DNA of 64,000 nucleotides from Toxorhynchites rutilus septentrionalis (Eukaryota > Arthropoda > Insecta > Diptera > Culicidae): contig NC_073746.1 in the NCBI RefSeq assembly GCF_029784135.1, positions 229,475,882 to 229,539,881 on the forward strand. The letters run 5' to 3'. Below, one piece after another: positions 1 to 11,846 of this stretch; position 1 is the stretch's first letter; every line of letters starts with the position of its first letter. The notes beneath the pieces were generated by a model. It had not been told where the DNA came from, ran no database searches, and saw nothing but the letters and a program-made list of their open reading frames with translations. The position numbers were made by a program, and so were the translations under genes.

Positions 1-905
1 CTATTTTCTTATAAAACACCATGCCATCGGTGCAAAGTATCCTTGGGGAGCATAATACTCTCACCCGCTGGGTAACTCATTCCCGCTGTACCATCTCCAA
101 AGCCAAGAGAACACTCACTGCGGGTGGCCTAGGGGATGAATGGGGACCCATGGTGGTGGACTGTTTTTCTGGAGCGAAGGTCCATCCGAGACACAACGCT
201 CTTCCCGTTTGCACTCTCGCCGTGCTCAACGTTTGGTATTTCTCCCAATTCTCCCAGCTGCCAGATGTTGTTCGTCGAACGTGGTTCAAGTGGCATTCCA
301 CCGCTGTCGTAGATACCGTCGGGTTGTCCCAGACTGTGGGTAAGCGTATCTTTTTTCTGCTGTGACATATTATATACATTGGCCTGTTTCCTTCTTGAGA
401 AGAAGAGAGAAAGAGAGAGAACTGAAGGCAGCGCACCACGAGAAACAAGGTGATAGTGGCCAGACAGGAGAATATTTTCCGATTTTCCGGAGGATTTTTC
501 CAGATTTTGCGGTATAACCGTGTTGGATTTCGTGGAGATTTAGTTACGCTGTTGTGCAGATGCCCGTACTTTTAGCAAATTGCAGATTTGTGAATCTCTG
601 ATAAATGTCAATTTAAATCGAGTGATAGTGAGATATTGAATAATCGATTGATTTTCTTCGCTAGAAGTGGAAGTGTTCCGTTGATTGGCGAATTTATAGG
701 AAACGCTAAGTGCTATAGGTGTAGTAAATATAATAGCTGCGTTCTGGTTAGTGAATTGAAGTTCATGTGTTGAAAATAAGTTCGTACTGAAGATAGAAAA
801 ATCAATTGCTAGTGTCGCAGATAGAACGTGTGGAACCCAACGAACGCATCGAGCGGTGTATTTGTTAAAGGTGCACCTTTAGCAGAGCAGAAAGCGAAAT
901 TAAAA
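1..905 (+). promoter_or_regulatory. possible promoter and 5' UTR exon ending at a splice-donor-like site
   Basis: No coding exon is recognised. A GA-rich tract (about 398-421, GAGA-type repeats) is followed by several hundred bases of open, AT-moderate sequence without repeats I recognise. At 905/906 the sequence AAAAT|GTAAGTTG matches a strong insect 5' splice donor. The layout (GA-rich proximal promoter, long untranslated leader, donor, then a long repeat-filled stretch) would fit a first non-coding exon of a plus-strand gene whose coding exons lie beyond the window. This is inference; donor-like sites occur by chance. The overlapping small ORFs at 21-448 on both strands look like chance ORFs. 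Confidence 0.22.
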
Positions 906-906
906 T

Positions 907-2310
907 GTAAGTTGCAGTAGAAGCCAGTTGATGTGGGGGAACTTCCACTGGAATGCGAATTATGTTTTTCTACGATAATGTCAGAATGAATTAAAGAATA
1001 TATGTGTATATGCGTTGATAGAAAAGAGAAAGCAGAAAGTGGAATGAGTGTAATTGATCAGCAGAAAAATGCAACCCAGGAGAAAGAGAGGGAGAGAGCT
1101 ATCAATGGGAGCGACTGGCGTTACACATCGTTTGCGAGAGAATAAGCAGAGTACAAATTAATGATAACATTCTATTCTAAGTGATATGTCACAATATACG
1201 CTCAACAACAACAACGCCGCTATGTGAAAGTAAAACACAACATTTTGAATCACACTCAAACAAATGTTTGTAATACGAATCGCGTGTCGAATAACTGGCT
1301 GATGCTTCGAAAGCAAATTATGTTTTTTCTGCATTTGACTCTTCATATTTCATATAGCAAAAACAGCCATTCGGTTCTGTAGGACTGAATAAAATTTTGG
1401 TTTTGATTGGTAAACATTCTCCTGAAAAGTTGTGTAACATTTTCACCACCCACTGGCGCCTGTCACTCAAGGATATGTTGAGTGTTGCCAGCAACACTGT
1501 CAAACTACTAGAGAATTCTCTAATAAATATTCTGTTGAATTGATTGTAATGTGATAATGCCATTAGATTACAAATTCACTCTTTGTACAAATCTCTTTTA
1601 TTCAACTGTTAACTCCGGAACATTAATACACAGAACAAAAAATAAACATGTATTATCTATCTGGTAAAAACACTGTGGAATCTTTTATAGGAAATATACA
1701 GGTTACTCAGCGTAAATATTTTAAGGTGTGATAAAGGTTCACAATAGTGCATATGCATATGAACAAATTGAAGAAAAGTTCTTGTTCGTCTTAAACTGTC
1801 TTTTATTCAAAAAGTACTTCAAAAAATTATGTTGCTTCCATTTGAGAGATTAAATTCAGTATAGTACGAAATTGTAAACCATTTCAATTAGTAAGATTGA
1901 GTATCATTTAGAAAGTAAAAAATTAGAAGTGGGTTATAACTGCGATATAAACGCAAGGTAGACGTAGGACTGCCGCTCGGTCGATAGTCATTTGTTTGAA
2001 ATTGCATCTGAAAAAATTATCTATGAATGAATGAAGGAATGGAAGAAAAACTTTCAGTGTGAGTGGATGAGCATAAGTATGGACATAAAATTATTAACAT
2101 AAAATTCAACTCTTTTGAACTTATTGATGGTTCGCAAGGCTTTGTAAAGCAACTAAAGATGTTTGATACATGATTCACATTTGTTCTCGTGAGAATAAAA
2201 TTCACAAGGTGCAAACAAACGATTTTTTTTTTCATTGCCACTCCACGTGGAAGCAAAATAGAAACTGAGTGGTTGACCAGTCGAGGCATGCCTCAACCGC
2301 AATTCAATCG
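907..2310. other. unassigned AT-rich non-coding stretch
   Basis: No gene, RNA gene or clear transposon end was found. Short ORFs here lack family motifs. If 1-905 is a first exon, this would be intronic. Confidence 0.5.
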
Positions 2311-2600
2311 TGAGTGAAATGAAAGAAGGAAGCTATATTTATAGTGATTTCAATAGTATGCTTTCGAAGCAGTTTTTGAGCTATTGAAAAAAAAAGTTTG
2401 GATCAATAAGTAACAATCATACAACTTTTAGCCATTTCATCTCTTGAATAAAGTTAATATCATGAACGAAGTGCAGCCGCCAAAAAAATTAACACCTTTG
2501 ACGCAACACTCTCATTTTTTAAATTTTCAACTTACACCCGGTACAGACATGAAAGACATAGTCTATGTCACAACTTAAAAGTTAGTGTTTTTTAGGGGTT
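2311..2600 (+). repeat. dispersed repeat A, copy 1
   Basis: Degenerate copy of a repeat also present at about 11380-11570 and 14440-14700. Shared blocks include TGATTTCAATAG, a GGATCAATAAGTAA-like block, and ACTTACACCCGGTACAG followed by ATGAAAGAC. All three copies have the same orientation. I see no ORF and did not find clean terminal repeats, so the element class is unknown. Confidence 0.55.
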
Positions 2601-2816
2601 TTCAAAAGTTTCCTCCCACAAAAATATATGACTCTTGATTGGTTAATTCTAGAACAAATTAAAGCTCTGAAATCGCTCTACAATTTGCTCTTTGGCACTA
2701 TACTGTTATCTCCTTTTCTTCTGTGGTAATTAAATTTCAAACACACCAAAACCACGTTACTTTTCAAAACTCAGGGCCCTCATTGACCACCTTTGTGTTA
2801 TTCCAGAATAACTACG

Positions 2817-3060
2817 TCAGCAGAGCAAGAAAACCATCGGGCTGTCGTGCTGTGAATAGCACATATCAGCTGTCTCCGCTGTCTGGTGGTCTAACTGGAT
2901 AATGGAAGGACAGAAAGAATACTCTTACGCCTAAATGGCTACTGTGTAATGAACCACATGGTATAGAAATAATTCTCTTGCGCCGAAAAATGGCAACTGT
3001 GTAATGTTCTATTTATAGATATGATAACCATGTGACATGTACACGATTAAAATTCGGCTC
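2817..3060 (+). repeat. dispersed repeat B, copy 1
   Basis: Matches 33477-33685 in inverted orientation. Shared blocks include AGACAGC next to GGTCTAACTGG-like sequence, ACTCTTACGCCT and GTGTAATG near a TACACAGT-type block. Inside this copy the block ending in GGCAACTGTGTAATG is partly duplicated. No coding capacity or terminal repeats were recognised. Confidence 0.5.
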
Positions 3061-4261
3061 TGTTACAGCTAACATGCTACTGAGCCAGAAATAAAGTAAT
3101 GGGATGAAAAAAAAACACGTTACTTGCCAGCGTGGACACTGTGGAGTGGAATTCGTGGTTTTTGAAGTACTTAGTTTTTGACACCGTTTGATATTCATAT
3201 TTATTTGAATTTTTATGCAATATCGTTTCAAACACTTCTTTATGCATCTTAAATTACAATCATCATACCTTCATATAGATCGTTGTCTAGTAAGAGCGGC
3301 CATTCTACCTTTATGTACACAAGTCCATAGTCTTGGTTAAAGTTTGTAACGAAACTCAAGGTTATTCATCCTTAACTGTAAATTCCGTGTCAGATCATGA
3401 ATTTTCTCGCAAAGATGTAAGCTATAGCGAGTTTAAGCTTGATTTTTGCACAAAATTCATCCTCATGCAGGCTTCGTTGTTCATGAAAAAAACCTTAGAA
3501 CTTCGTCAAATAAGAAAAGCTTCTTATCACTTGTTTTGATCTCTAGATTTCGTTTCATGAAAAATGCTGTTTGATGGCGCGAATAATACGATAATCTTCT
3601 CACAAAAAAGATATCAATCGAATCGATTGTAGAATTTTCATTCGTGTCTTATTTTCTGGAAATAACATCGATGCACAATACATTCTCAAAGACCTATTAA
3701 AAGGCATAGTATTCCAAATAGATCCTGATAATTATAGATCTGGTTTCTCAAAAAGACCTGGTTCAGATCGCTTTTCATCACCACGAATGTACAGTCAGAA
3801 GTGCAATGAAGTACTTCAGAATCATTTGCTTCTGTTTTTGCATCAAAAACACCGTAACACTTGGGTAATTTGACATCAATTCATAAATTCTCTGCTCTGC
3901 GTAGAAACGAGATACACACTACAACATGGCGCAGCTTGATCATAACCACCCCGAATGGATTATTTGAACTGATTGAGAACTGAAGATAACCAGAAACTTA
4001 TTGTCATTCATGTGGAATTGACGTAAAAAATTTTGTAAAGAAGTGAGAGTTTTTCCATCTGGTTCTATAGTTATGAAACACTGGAATTTAAGTTTTCTGA
4101 ATATTTCGCACCTGTACACAACAATAAAGTTCAAATGGCCAGTCTTATAAATGGAGATAGCTATTATATCCTACACTACATACTTCAATTCAACTGACTT
4201 CTTACATATCTCTGGGAACTCAGAAAAATGGAGTGGTTCTATAGTTATGAAACGCAGTGTA
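3061..4261. other. unassigned stretch with a 20-bp direct repeat
   Basis: No gene is supported. TGGTTCTATAGTTATGAAAC occurs exactly at about 4060-4079 and again at about 4234-4253. It could be a target-site duplication around a short insertion, or an ordinary duplication. Confidence 0.4.
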
Positions 4262-4895
4262 GGAGCTAGGAGCTAAAGATCGATCATAAAACAGTTTTAA
4301 ACCATTTGCGTAAAGCTGGATTCAAAAACAAGTTCGTTGTTTTTGCGCTATGCGAATTAACATCAAAATATATGGTGGATCGAATTTCCATCTGCGAAGC
4401 CATGAACAAGCCACAATTAACGACCCAGAAAGTTCTACTGTGTATTTGGTGGTACTTGAAAGGAACAATTTATCATGAGTTGCTTCCGTATGGTCAAACA
4501 CTAAATTCAGATCACTACTGTCAAGAAATGGATTGTTTGAAGCTGGTGATTGACGACAAATGACCAGAATTGGCCAACAGAAGAGGTGTTGTGTTCGATC
4601 AGGACAACGCAAGGCCACAGTGACTCGCCAAAAACTCCGGGAGATCGATTGGGAAGTTTTAATGCATCCAGCATATAGTCCGGACCTGGCACCAATCGAT
4701 TAACACCTTTTTTTGTATTGCAAAACTTCCTGAGTGATAAAAAGTTAGGATCAAGAGGAGATTGTGAAAGTGAATCTACCTTTAAAATGACAACAAATTA
4801 TACAACAAAATGATGCACATTTGACCCAAATCGGACAATCTGAAACATCTTAAATAAAGTTTTGAATTTCACGTAAAAAATGAATTTCTTTCTCC
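4262..4895 (+). pseudogene. mariner transposase fossil (DD34D type), internally deleted
   Basis: The translation shows mariner landmarks in order: the linker DHKTVLNHLRKAGF from about 4280, DRISICEA near 4377, KVLLCIWWYLKG near 4430, LLPYGQTLNSDHYCQ near 4480, NRRGVVFDQDNARP near 4575 (second catalytic Asp), and HPAYSPDLAP near 4670. The part between the ISICEA and KVLLC motifs, which holds the first catalytic Asp, is missing, and in-frame stops interrupt the rest. The helix-turn-helix N-terminus is also absent. The 3' end resembles that of the mariner mosaic at 28.5-30.2 kb, so both probably belong to one lineage. Not functional. Confidence 0.85.
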
Positions 4896-7800
4896 CCAAT
4901 CTGATATTTTACACTTGCGGAATAAACCTTCTTTTTCTTTTTTTTGCTGTTGCAGATGCTTTCGGTAAATCAAGCTCGCTAATTCGGAGTTTTAATTTTA
5001 ATTAACTGAATTTTTATCAAATAACTCTATTTCAATTTGTCTCACATATCGATTTAGCATCCTACAATAGTAGGATGGCTTCTCAAGGATATTTACAGAT
5101 TGAAATAAGCTCATTTGGAAATGAGCCTAGCAGCACTATTATCATTCCATATGTTGTACCAATGCACATAGAAATCAAAACAAACATACATATTTGTCCT
5201 TTTTCGTATCTCTCCCTCACAACACGCAGTATCTCAATTTTCACTCTCTTACACCACTACTACGCCCTGTGCTGAGCACAGTATGGGACTCTCATTCTCT
5301 CTCAATAATGCTGGCTTCGATTGTTCGAAAACACAAAAATAAAGAAGTTTTCACCCACACCACCCATCCGATGTTTTTTCGCTTTATTGCATTGATTGAC
5401 AGCGAATCGCAATCATAAGGGAGCTGTGACAGAGAGAAACGTGAACGATTATAAGATAATCAAAACATAGAATAATGTTGAGCAACAAGCGCGATGGCTA
5501 CGAAGACAGCAACAGGGAAAAAAGCTATGGGACAAAAATCTCCTACTTGTCGATGTAAACAAAAGGGCCATTATTGGTTTAAGCTTGTTGGTAGGAAGAG
5601 GAAATCACCCGCCGTGCAACTGGGACCGCTGGGAAGCCCAAGAGAAAGTTAGCGTACATAAAAGGTCGCTTTCATATTGCTTTGCAACATTCAACGGGGA
5701 GCGTGGGTGTGAATTTGTCTTAAAGGGTGGCTCTTGGTGAGTGGTTTTCACTATCAGCTAGAAAAAAGAAAACAAAAATCAATTTTCTCATTGTATTGAT
5801 GGACAGTTTGATTAGTAAGCAATTTCTACAGAAGTGGTACGTCGTTGGGATAATTTTTACTGTGTAGGTCAACAGTACACATACACAAAATGTTAACGAA
5901 TGAATTTGCGCGAATACTCATCATAATCTTCATCCCATTACGCTCAATAGAGCGAACAGGAAATAATCAAGTCAATTCCACTTTCAAAGCACACGGGACA
6001 ACCAGGAAACCAGGTTTTTAAGCTGACTCTTTCTCCTGTCCCGATCAAGGTTATTTTTCATTGTCGACTTTCCCCACTCGTGCCTCCCGCAAATGTTACG
6101 TCAGCCGCTCTGGTCATGTAAAGCCACAGGGAGGATGGTTTGTCCCTCGACAGTATAGCCGGATGGAGGAAGGCGGAACTCAGCTTCCTGCAATGAGCGC
6201 ACCCTGTTCTCGGTGAAACTTTCCGCTTCGATAGTCAAGGTCGTGTTTAATAACGTGTGCAGCAAACAACTTAGCCCATCTTCGCGGTTGGAGGCGGTTT
6301 AAAAATGAACGAAATGTGGTAGATACGTTGGAAACTAAACTGATAATATTAATGTTTTATTATTTTTTATTAATTTTTTTTTTATTTTTATTAATTAAAA
6401 TTATAATTTTACTACCAGAATTTTCGCTATTTTGCATTTCTATATAAACTTCATAATAACGAATAATCTTAGTTTTAATACTGTGATGCGGAAGCTATTC
6501 ATCAAATTAATCTTTTTCTGTTTATTTTATCACCCTATTAATAGTATAGGAGAAGTGTGTAATACGCACCCCCTAAGCGAGAATGGATTTATCTTGACCG
6601 TGCTCTTAAAATTTAAGGTAACAACTACGTCAGTACGTAGATTAGTTAACCCTCAGTCATCTGTTATCGTTCTGTATTTTAGATACTGAATAACAAAAGT
6701 GCTACGAATTTTATTTTGTAAGGCGCTCAAATTCTAAATTTCCAATCATACGGTGTTAAATGGCCCAGCAGAAATATAATATGCCCATGAGTTGTTTCTC
6801 TCAGAGACTATAAAGCTCAGAGAAACAGCTTGTATGAATGAGAGATCCCATCAATATATTCACTTCATGCCCACCAGTGACCGTTTCTCCGGTGAGCGTG
6901 TTCTCCCAGTATTCGTGCATTAATTCTCCAGTCCGCGCTCTTTTTTTCCTACATTCTCTTAGCACATAATAAAGATGCCAGATGTGAAGACATGTTTTCG
7001 TTTAGAAGACATTTAATTTTGTGAAAACATACTAAGGCCATTTCAAAGTATTTGAAAACAATTGATTTTGTGATTTATCGAACATGATTTAGAAATATCA
7101 TGATGGTTTGCTAATTTTTGTTCATTATGATTACATTTGAAGACATTTATTCGTGTCATGCAGAGATATTTGAGAAAATCATCTGGCATCCCTCACATAC
7201 AAGCTATTTCTCAAGCGTGAGAATGTTATCCGGCCGGAAGCGAGCGAATTGCCCCGATCGAGGGTATGCCGTACTGCCCGATGGTAAGCTGATGCGTAAA
7301 ATATCAAATTGAAAAGGAAATGTATCCTTTCTTACCATTTTCTTCATCTGAGATATTCACTGGGAACTCGACTCAATAAATATGACCCACAGTTTTCGCC
7401 TTTGAATCGGTTTCAAGCAACAAAAACCTTATAGAAATGATGTAGAAAATTACATCGAAAATCGCTTCCGAAGAAAATTATTTTTCTTATTTTTTTCAAA
7501 CATGTTACAAATGTAAAACTTGCATGGTGGGATTCTATCATTGCCTAGCACGATTGACTGTATCTAATGCATTTCTATTCTTGCTGGTTTACGAGAAAAT
7601 CAGGCGGGTCAAATTGCCCGGCAGGCGCGTTTTAGACACATCTCCTCTACTTGTATTGAGTGTAGCTGAAAATAATTGTGTAGAGGCTATTTTGAAATAT
7701 GTTCTTTCGACTTATTCTCATTTCAAATTTTATATACGGTGTATACGGAATAGCTGGTGTCGCTACATTCGATACATATAAATTCACCTTTGGTTTTTTG

Positions 7801-7899
7801 ATGTAGGACTACCTATTTAATTTCTGTAAGGTGGTGTAAGTTCAAAATTATGAAAATGTGTGCGATGCATTCGGGGTGTAAGGATTTGATCATGAATAA
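4896..7899. other. unassigned non-coding stretch
   Basis: No gene is supported. It contains a very AT-rich patch (about 6345-6410, almost only A and T) and the string ACATAAAAGGTCGC near 5658, which resembles a TATA-type promoter, but no ORF with family motifs follows. Confidence 0.4.
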
Positions 7900-9260
7900 T
7901 GCCGTTTTGGCTCATATTCCGAACAGTCTCAAATTCCGAACACTTCATTTTTAAATGTAAATTTACTAAACTTTTATGTTATTTATAATTGAATAATGAA
8001 AACACAGACATTTTTGTAGGCATAGGTTTCATTTTGCCATCATTTACAGGTATCGATACATTTGCATGTATCGATACAGTTCATTTTTCAGTTTTTTGTG
8101 GTTTTTCAACTATTTTGTTTGTTGTTTTTATGTTAAGTTCTAGAGAATGAATGAACCTACAATAAATGGGTGAAAAAAATGATTTTTTATGCAGAAATCT
8201 TCATTAAAATTTATATTGAAGTAGTGTTCGGAATATGAATCAAGTTTCTACGCATGATTTAAATTCTGAACACTTTATTTTCAAAAGTAATTTTACTGAA
8301 CTTTAATGTTATAAATAATTGAATAATCAAAATCCTGAAATTCATTGAGTAATACCCTTCATTTTAACATCATTTACAGGTATCGATACAGCCTATAATT
8401 TATAATATTAAGCATTTGCATAAAAGTGACAGTTAAAACCAATGACAAAATGTTTGCGTTTGCAAATTCTGTAAAAAATAAGCATCGTTAATTTTTCAGT
8501 CTTTGTAGTTTTTTCAACTATTTTGTTTGTTGTATTTATGTTGAGTGCTAGAAATGGTAATAATCTACAATAAATGGATGAAATAAAATGATATTTTATG
8601 CAGAAATCTTCATTAAAACTAGTGTTCGGAATATGAATCAAGTTTCTACGCATGCTTCAAATTGCGAACACTTCATTTTTGAATGTGAATTTACTGAACT
8701 TTAATGTTATAAATAAATAAATAATTTTATATTCAAAATATTCCTGATATTCTTTGGGTTATAGACTTCATTTTAACATCATTTGCAGGTATCGATACCG
8801 ATATTGCGCCCTTGGACACGAAACCATGAAAACTATAAGAAACAAATACAATCAATAAATACAAAAGCAAAATCCATTTTTTGTGTGAGCAGAAATTGAA
8901 ATTGAAACTAATTGATTTCAATTAGATATATCGATCATATAAATCGGTTTAGTTGTTTCAAAGTTATGATTTTTTTTAAATTGCATTTTTGCTGTTCGGA
9001 ATTTGAGACAAAAGTGTTCGGAATGTGAGTCAGTGACAAAAATGGTGTTCGGAATTTGAGACAAAAGTGATTAAACATATTTTTAGTTTTTCACCATGAA
9101 TATGTATTTGTAAATCAATTTTCTTGTAGTCAAATGAAAAAAAGGCTCTATTGTATCCAACAATCATATTAATTTCGCGATAGAGTACCATTTTGAGCAA
9201 TGAGACACTGTTTAATGGCCTTGATGGCTTAAGTGTTCGGAATATGAGACAAAACGGTAG
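7900..9260. mobile_element. non-autonomous TIR element with repeated TTCGGAAT motif
   Basis: The ends form an inverted repeat of about 25 bp: left CCGTTTTGGCTCATATTCCG (7902 onward), right CGGAATATGAGACAAAACGG (ending 9256), with two mismatches. The motif GTTCGGAAT occurs at least six times on the plus strand (near 8225, 8624, 8994, 9018, 9051, 9233), and its complement four times in the left half, two of them diverged. Inside, a unit carrying CATTT(A/G)CAGGTATCGATAC is repeated three times (8041, 8371, 8780). No transposase ORF is seen. Dense end-proximal motif repeats are typical of transposase binding sites of cut-and-paste elements; the family is not recognised. Confidence 0.7.
8900..8985. 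repeat. fragment related to the fold-back family
   Basis: TTCAATTAGATATATCGATC followed by ATAAATCGGTTTAGTTGTTT matches the arm of the fold-back element at 16.87-18.80 kb. It lies inside the 7.9-9.26 kb element, so the two share sequence or one captured the other. Confidence 0.55.
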
Positions 9261-10549
9261 TATGATGATATCTTCATTCGAAAGATAAAAGGAGTATGAA
9301 TGATGTTTATCAACAAACCTTTTGATCCCAAAAATAGCTCAAAAACTGCTCTGAAAGCAATCTATCATTTCTGCGCTCGACCATGTCAATCCTATACCTA
9401 ATACAGTGCTTGTCAATAACTCTCAAACCCTTTCACTTCTTTGCGTTTGATATGATTTGTGTAGTACACGATGTTTACCATCCCCAATAGACGAAAATAT
9501 TTGTTTGAATATTTCTAATCATTGTGATTCGTCTAGGAAAAGGGACAAAAAAGCCACATTATAAAAATTGGGTTCGCTCTGGCCAACCTCGCTTTCTATT
9601 TCGTTATCGTGTTGAACGAACGTGTATAATATTTTGCTTCAGAATTTATTCTCTAGAATGTGCACAAACAAGTATTTATCTTTACTGTAGTAGCTTGTAT
9701 TTACGCACAAGAGCAAAGCAGACGAGAAATATTAACTAGGCGAGTATAAAAATAATGTAGCCTTCATTTCTAACCCTGTTTCAATCAGCGAGAAACCAAC
9801 ACATAGGTTTTACTCGAAGGGAAAATAACTTTTATCACTATTCATAAATTATTTGCCCACTATTCTCAAATATTGTATGATACACATAGTTGGTGGTGAT
9901 GTTCAGCTATACTTTCGCTCTCTCGACTGCGGCGAAGGAATGGCTCGGTAAATTAACTCTTTGTGGTCGTTTGTCTGCTCTCATCCACCACAGCAAGAAA
10001 CTATGCTAATCTTATATTTTACTCAACCAAGTATAAGTTTATGCTTTTTCTAAATGAAGCTTGATGTCTAGTGAACCTGTTCACGTATCAATACGATGCT
10101 GCTATGAGTGATAGATCACGGTACTCAGTATCAAACAAAGTGGTCACCCACACAAGACAACGAACAGTGCGTTGAATGCATAGGAATGCGGGACGAAATT
10201 CATAACAGCAGAATCTAGCCATTGTAACACTTTGGTGTGTGGTATAAGGTTGTTCATAAGTATCAGAACTACTGATTGCATAAATGTCCCATTCTATTTG
10301 AATAATCGCATATGTGTCTCAAGCGACAAAATTTTGTTAATATGGAAATATCACATTAAAATACATTGTTAAGTTAATACATATATTAAGTTCACAAGAA
10401 AAAAATAAAAATTTTTTTTTCATGATCTTGCCTAAATTTAATACGACCGCAAAGGGTCAACTCTGATCTTGAGAACGTCTGATGTTGGTCGGTACGTAAC
10501 CTACACCCTATGAACATTTTCAAAACAAAAGTTATGTTTATAAGTAGGC
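9261..10549. other. unassigned non-coding stretch
   Basis: No gene or clear element end was found. Short ORFs only. Confidence 0.4.
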
Positions 10550-11165
10550 ATCAGAGAGCACATTCAATATGTTGACAAAGTTTCCAACCTGGGAGTTGAT
10601 TTTCAGTATGATCTGGAATTGGATGCTCATATTTATACACAGTGCTCAAAAATCTATGCTGGCCTGCGCCAATTGAGGCTTACTGCAATTATGTTGTCTA
10701 CTACGGTTGAAATAAGACTATTTAAATCTATACTTCTATCCTACTTCACTTACGTTTTGGAACTATAATAATATCGAATGCCTCTGTAGCTGCTCTCGAG
10801 AGATTGAGGATTGCGCTAAATGGGTGTGTTTGATGGATTTTCGGTATTAGTACGTTTTCTCTAGTTTCTTATCTTCACCATCAGCTAGAGGGATGTTCTA
10901 TTCATAATTTACTTTAAATACGATACATAATCTTTCTATTTAGGATAATCCACCATGGTCTCCTTCATCTCCTTAAAAAGCTCACTACTTTTAGAGGCAC
11001 GCGAACCGGAAACTTTGTTCCGCCACAAGTAAATACCTTTGTACATACATTTTAGAGACACATTCGTCGAGCGAGCGATTATTCTTTGGAACCAGCTATC
11101 AGCTGTCATTAAAATCATTCGTTCAAGCGGACGGTTCAAGCGAGAGTGTATAGACTGACTAGAGG
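10550..11165 (+). pseudogene. fossil 3' part of a CR1/L2-like non-LTR reverse transcriptase
   Basis: In broken frames the translation gives VSNLGVDFQYDLELDAHIYT, CSKIYAGLRQLRLTA and VEIRLFKSILLSYFTYVLEL near 10575-10770. These are the post-catalytic thumb-region motifs of CR1/Jockey-superfamily ORF2 proteins. Further matches run to about 11160 (a tail of the NRTAYY..LFFGTSYQL type) through stops and frameshifts. No catalytic YADD box is present. The downstream AATAAATAAAATGAAACG near 11295 could be part of the decayed 3' end. Dead fragment; clade only approximate. Confidence 0.6.
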
Positions 11166-11379
11166 ACGAAATTAGGAATTATAAATTTAAAAGAAAATAG
11201 TTATTCACTTAATTTGGATCAAACATTCAAGATGCGCTTGTATAGAATCCAATTGCAGAATTTAAAAAGGAGAAGTCCTTACTCTGCAAGTATATATGAA
11301 TAAATAAAATGAAACGAAATTAATCTAAGAGGAGAAAATGAATCGCTTCAGAGAGTAGGTATTGTGTTTTGAATGAAAG

Positions 11380-11570
11380 ATGTTCAATTTCGTTCGTTTT
11401 TAATTGAAATAATAGCTCAAAATAGCCACTTCAGAAGGGGAAGGCAAAGAGGTATTAGCGCTCAAAACCTTGTGCCTCCAATGTAACGATCTCGTTTTCT
11501 AAACTATGGACTCACACCCCGGTACAGAAATGAAAAACCCTATTATTTCCCTATTTTCGGCCAGAAGAGG
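11380..11570 (+). repeat. dispersed repeat A, copy 2
   Basis: Contains GCTCAAAACCTTGTGCCTCC, ACGATCTCGTTTTCTAAAC and CACACCCCGGTACAGAAATG, aligning with the copies at 2.3-2.6 and 14.4-14.7 kb. Confidence 0.55.
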
Positions 11571-11846
11571 GCACCTGTGAATTAATGGATGTGTTCGTAC
11601 TTATTGATTATTTCTTCCGATCGTTCTTTTGATCTTCGTAAATTCGAGTATTGTTTTGGGTTGAAAGTTGCGTCAAAGTGCAGCAGATTTCAAGCCGGAT
11701 GTGAGAAGGGTTTTTTTCCAGTGGTGAGAGATGTATTTTTCGGTAAATATTGAAGGTAAAAATTTGCTCCGTAGCGGCCGCTGCCGTTACTATGCAACCG
11801 TTTCGGTTCCGTTTTTCTGTTTCCGTTCTGCGAAAGGTTCGATACT

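Noticed and set aside
1..448. Small overlapping ORFs at the window start as a coding gene
   Set aside because: Open in several frames on both strands, no motif, no consistent start context.
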